Assembly: GCA_024636395.1 (NCBI GenBank)
Contig: JAGXHD010000076.1
Coordinates: 1 to 7,299, forward strand
Length of the DNA: 7,299 nt
Direction of reading: 5' to 3'
DNA from: Sulfitobacter sp.
GTDB taxonomy: Bacteria > Pseudomonadota > Alphaproteobacteria > Rhodobacterales > Rhodobacteraceae
Shown one piece after another: positions 5,507-7,299 of this stretch; the stretch's first letter is position 1; each line of letters starts with the position of its first letter. The notes under the pieces were generated by a model, which ran no database searches, was not told the origin of the DNA, and saw only the letters and a list, made by a program, of their open reading frames with translations. The position numbers and the translations under genes were made by a program.

Positions 5507-6775
5507 ATGGCGCATAAACCCTCACGCAGAGATTTCCTCAGGAGCGGCGCTGCCGCCGGTGCAGTGATCACCGTGGCGGGAGCCGCAAAGGCCCAAACCG
5601 CCGATCCACTGATCACCCAGGTGCAACCTTGGGCGCAATCCTTTGGCGACGGGGTCGACGAGACACCCTACGGGCTGCCGATCCAGTACGAGGACGACGT
5701 GATCCGCCGTAATGTGGAATGGCTCACGGCGGACACGGTAAGTTCGATTAATTTCACGCCGATCCACGCGCTCGACGGGACGATCACGCCGCAGGGCTGT
5801 GCCTTCGAGCGGCATCACTCGGGGGCCATTGATCTGCGCAAGGAAGATTACCGGCTGATGATCAACGGCCTTGTGGAACGGCCGCTGGTGTTCAATTACG
5901 CCGATCTGGAGCGGTTTCCCCGCGAGAACCATGTGTATTTTTGCGAATGTGCCGCCAATACCGGCATGGAATGGGCGGGCGCGCAGCTCAATGGCGCGCA
6001 GTTTACCCACGGGATGATCCACAACATGGAATACACCGGTGTGCCGTTGCGCACGCTGTTGGAGGAGGCGGGGCTCGATACGTCAGGCGATCTGTCGGGC
6101 AAATGGGTGTTTGTAGAGGGGGCCGATGCCTCCTCCAACGGCCGTTCGATCCCGATGGAAAAGGCGCTCGATGATGTGCTCGTGGCGTTCAAGGCCAACG
6201 GGGAAGCGCTGCGCAAGGAGCACGGCTATCCGGTGCGGCTCGTGGTGCCGGGCTGGGAAGGCAATATGTGGGTCAAATGGATCCGCCGTATCGAAGTGAT
6301 GGACGGCCCCGTTGAGAGCCGCGAGGAGACCTCGAAATATACCGATACGCTGGCGAATGGTGTGAGCCGGAAATGGACATGGGCGATGGACGCGAAATCT
6401 GTCGTGACAAGCACCAGCCCGCAAGCCCCGATCACCCACGGCACAGGGCCATTGGTGATCAGTGGTCTCGCGTGGTCGGGTAACGGTGCGATCTCGCGTG
6501 TGGACGTGTCGAAGGACGGCGGGATGACGTGGGAGACTGCGCGGCTGGCCAAGCCGGGCGAGCGCATGGCGCTGACGCGCTTTTACCTCGATACCGAATG
6601 GGACGGCTCGGAGATGATGCTCCAAAGCCGTGCGATGGACGATACCGGCTATGTGCAGCCCACGAAGGCACAGCTGCGCGAGGTGCGCGGACTCAATTCT
6701 ATCTACCATAACAACTGCATACAAACGTGGCTTGTGCGCAGCTCGGGGGAGGCTGAAAATGTCGAAGTTTCTTAA
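5507..6775 (+). CDS. soxC: SoxC, molybdenum subunit of sulfane dehydrogenase Sox(CD)2
   Basis: The 422-residue protein belongs to the sulfite oxidase family. A Tat leader is at the N-terminus (SRRDFLRSGAAAG, Arg7-Arg8, ending at about AKAQ, residue 30), as expected for a cofactor-loaded enzyme. The molybdopterin domain covers about residues 80-270, with GCAFERHHSG (97-106) and FCECAANTGMEW (145-156). By alignment with the sulfite oxidase CAGN motif, Cys148 is the likely molybdenum ligand. The dimerisation domain follows from about residue 290 to the end (VDVSKDGGMTWETA is typical). No heme domain is present; the partner SoxD supplies heme. The complex removes six electrons from the sulfane sulfur left on SoxY after SoxB acts. 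The gene starts 46 bases after the DsrE-like gene and overlaps soxD. Confidence 0.96.
   Translation: MAHKPSRRDFLRSGAAAGAVITVAGAAKAQTADPLITQVQPWAQSFGDGVDETPYGLPIQYEDDVIRRNVEWLTADTVSSINFTPIHALDGTITPQGCAFERHHSGAIDLRKEDYRLMINGLVERPLVFNYADLERFPRENHVYFCECAANTGMEWAGAQLNGAQFTHGMIHNMEYTGVPLRTLLEEAGLDTSGDLSGKWVFVEGADASSNGRSIPMEKALDDVLVAFKANGEALRKEHGYPVRLVVPGWEGNMWVKWIRRIEVMDGPVESREETSKYTDTLANGVSRKWTWAMDAKSVVTSTSPQAPITHGTGPLVISGLAWSGNGAISRVDVSKDGGMTWETARLAKPGERMALTRFYLDTEWDGSEMMLQSRAMDDTGYVQPTKAQLREVRGLNSIYHNNCIQTWLVRSSGEAENVEVS
6745..6752 (+). promoter_or_regulatory. Ribosome binding site for soxD inside soxC
   Basis: GGGGGAGG lies six bases before the soxD ATG and within the last codons of soxC (there encoding Ser-Gly-Glu-Ala). 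Its position implies that soxD translation is coupled to that of soxC. Confidence 0.7.
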
Positions 6776-7299
6776 GTCAGCGGCGCTTTTAGCAGTGATA
6801 TCCGTGCTCGGATCGCCAGCGGTGGCCGAGACATACGGCCTCGGTCGTGCGGCATTGCCTGAGGAAATTGCGGCTTGGAACGGCGATATCAGCGCAGATG
6901 GCACCGGCCTGCCGGACGGCTCAGGCGATGCGATCGTGGGCGAGGAGCTTTTTGCGGTTCAATGTGCTGCGTGCCACGGTGACTTCGCCGAAGGTATCGG
7001 CAATTGGCCGAAGCTGGCTGGCGGGGCGGATACGCTCGACCGTGAGGATCCGCTCAAGACCGTCGGCTCCTACTGGCCCTATCTGACCACAGCCTTTGAT
7101 TATATCAAACGCTCGATGCCCTACGGCAACGCGGGTACGTTGAGCGATGACGAAACCTACGCCCTTGTGGCCTATATCCTCTATTCAAACGACCTGATCG
7201 AGGATGATGTCGTGCTGTCGCGCGAGAGTTTCTTCGACGTCGAGATGCCCAATGCGGACGGCTTCATCCTTGATGATCGCGCGGAGGCTGAATACGCAC
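6759..7299 (+). CDS. soxD: SoxD, cytochrome c subunit of Sox(CD)2 (5' part, runs off the window)
   Basis: The reading frame is open from the ATG at 6759 to the window edge, giving 180 residues. A Sec leader covers residues 1-23 (SPAVA then ET). The first cytochrome c domain has Cys69-Ala-Ala-Cys72-His73, and the likely sixth ligand is Met120 in KRSMPYGNAG. The stretch GNWPKLAGGADTL and the ending LVAYILYSNDLI are typical of SoxD. Paracoccus SoxD is about twice this length and has a second heme domain; whether that is present here lies beyond the window. SoxD accepts electrons from SoxC and passes them to the respiratory chain. The start overlaps the last 17 bases of soxC in another frame and has a strong ribosome site, which fits equal production of the two subunits. 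Confidence 0.95.
   Translation, partial: MSKFLKSAALLAVISVLGSPAVAETYGLGRAALPEEIAAWNGDISADGTGLPDGSGDAIVGEELFAVQCAACHGDFAEGIGNWPKLAGGADTLDREDPLKTVGSYWPYLTTAFDYIKRSMPYGNAGTLSDDETYALVAYILYSNDLIEDDVVLSRESFFDVEMPNADGFILDDRAEAEYA

Noticed and set aside
6083..6904. Open frame of 273 codons on the - strand across soxC and the start of soxD
   Set aside because: Both + strand genes carry full cofactor motifs and ribosome sites; the antisense product has none.

Overview
The window is a stretch of a bacterial sulfur-oxidation (sox) gene cluster. All genes lie on the + strand and are tightly packed. The order is soxV (3' end) - soxW - soxX - soxY - soxZ - soxA - soxB - a small DsrE-like gene - soxC - soxD (5' part). 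This follows the soxVWXYZABCD order known from Paracoccus pantotrophus and its relatives. GC-rich codon use, strong GGAGG-type ribosome binding sites, a diheme-type SoxA and the presence of soxCD all point to an alphaproteobacterium, most likely in the Rhodobacterales (Roseobacter/Paracoccus group). The genus cannot be fixed from the sequence alone.

Layout. Positions 1-303 hold the C-terminal end of the CcdA-like membrane protein SoxV, and 320-886 the periplasmic thioredoxin SoxW. A 118-bp AT-rich gap (887-1004) follows; it contains a perfect inverted repeat that looks like an ArsR-type (SoxR/SqrR-like) operator, so a second transcription unit probably starts here. Then come soxX (1005-1478), soxY (1544-1960), soxZ (1981-2310) and soxA (2339-3199). 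A strong intrinsic terminator hairpin (3207-3241) separates soxA from soxB (3295-4998). Next are a secreted DsrE-like protein (5026-5460), soxC (5507-6775) and soxD (6759 to the window end, overlapping soxC by 17 bases). No gap without a gene exceeds 120 bases. I see no tRNA, rRNA, CRISPR array or insertion sequence.

How the genes work together (established for the Sox pathway). SoxYZ carries sulfur intermediates on a cysteine at the C-terminal tail of SoxY. SoxXA, a c-type cytochrome complex, joins thiosulfate to that cysteine. SoxB removes the terminal sulfonate as sulfate by hydrolysis. Sox(CD)2, a molybdenum protein with a cytochrome c partner, oxidises the remaining sulfane sulfur, which allows full oxidation to sulfate without sulfur globules. 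SoxV and SoxW pass reductant to the periplasm and keep SoxYZ active. The export signals fit this: SoxY, SoxB and SoxC carry twin-arginine (Tat) leaders, SoxZ has no leader and is expected to travel with SoxY, and SoxW, SoxX, SoxA, the DsrE-like protein and SoxD carry Sec-type leaders.

The least expected part is the DsrE-like gene between soxB and soxC. It keeps the cysteine position that carries persulfide in DsrE/Tus proteins, but it has a signal peptide, which places it in the periplasm next to SoxYZ.
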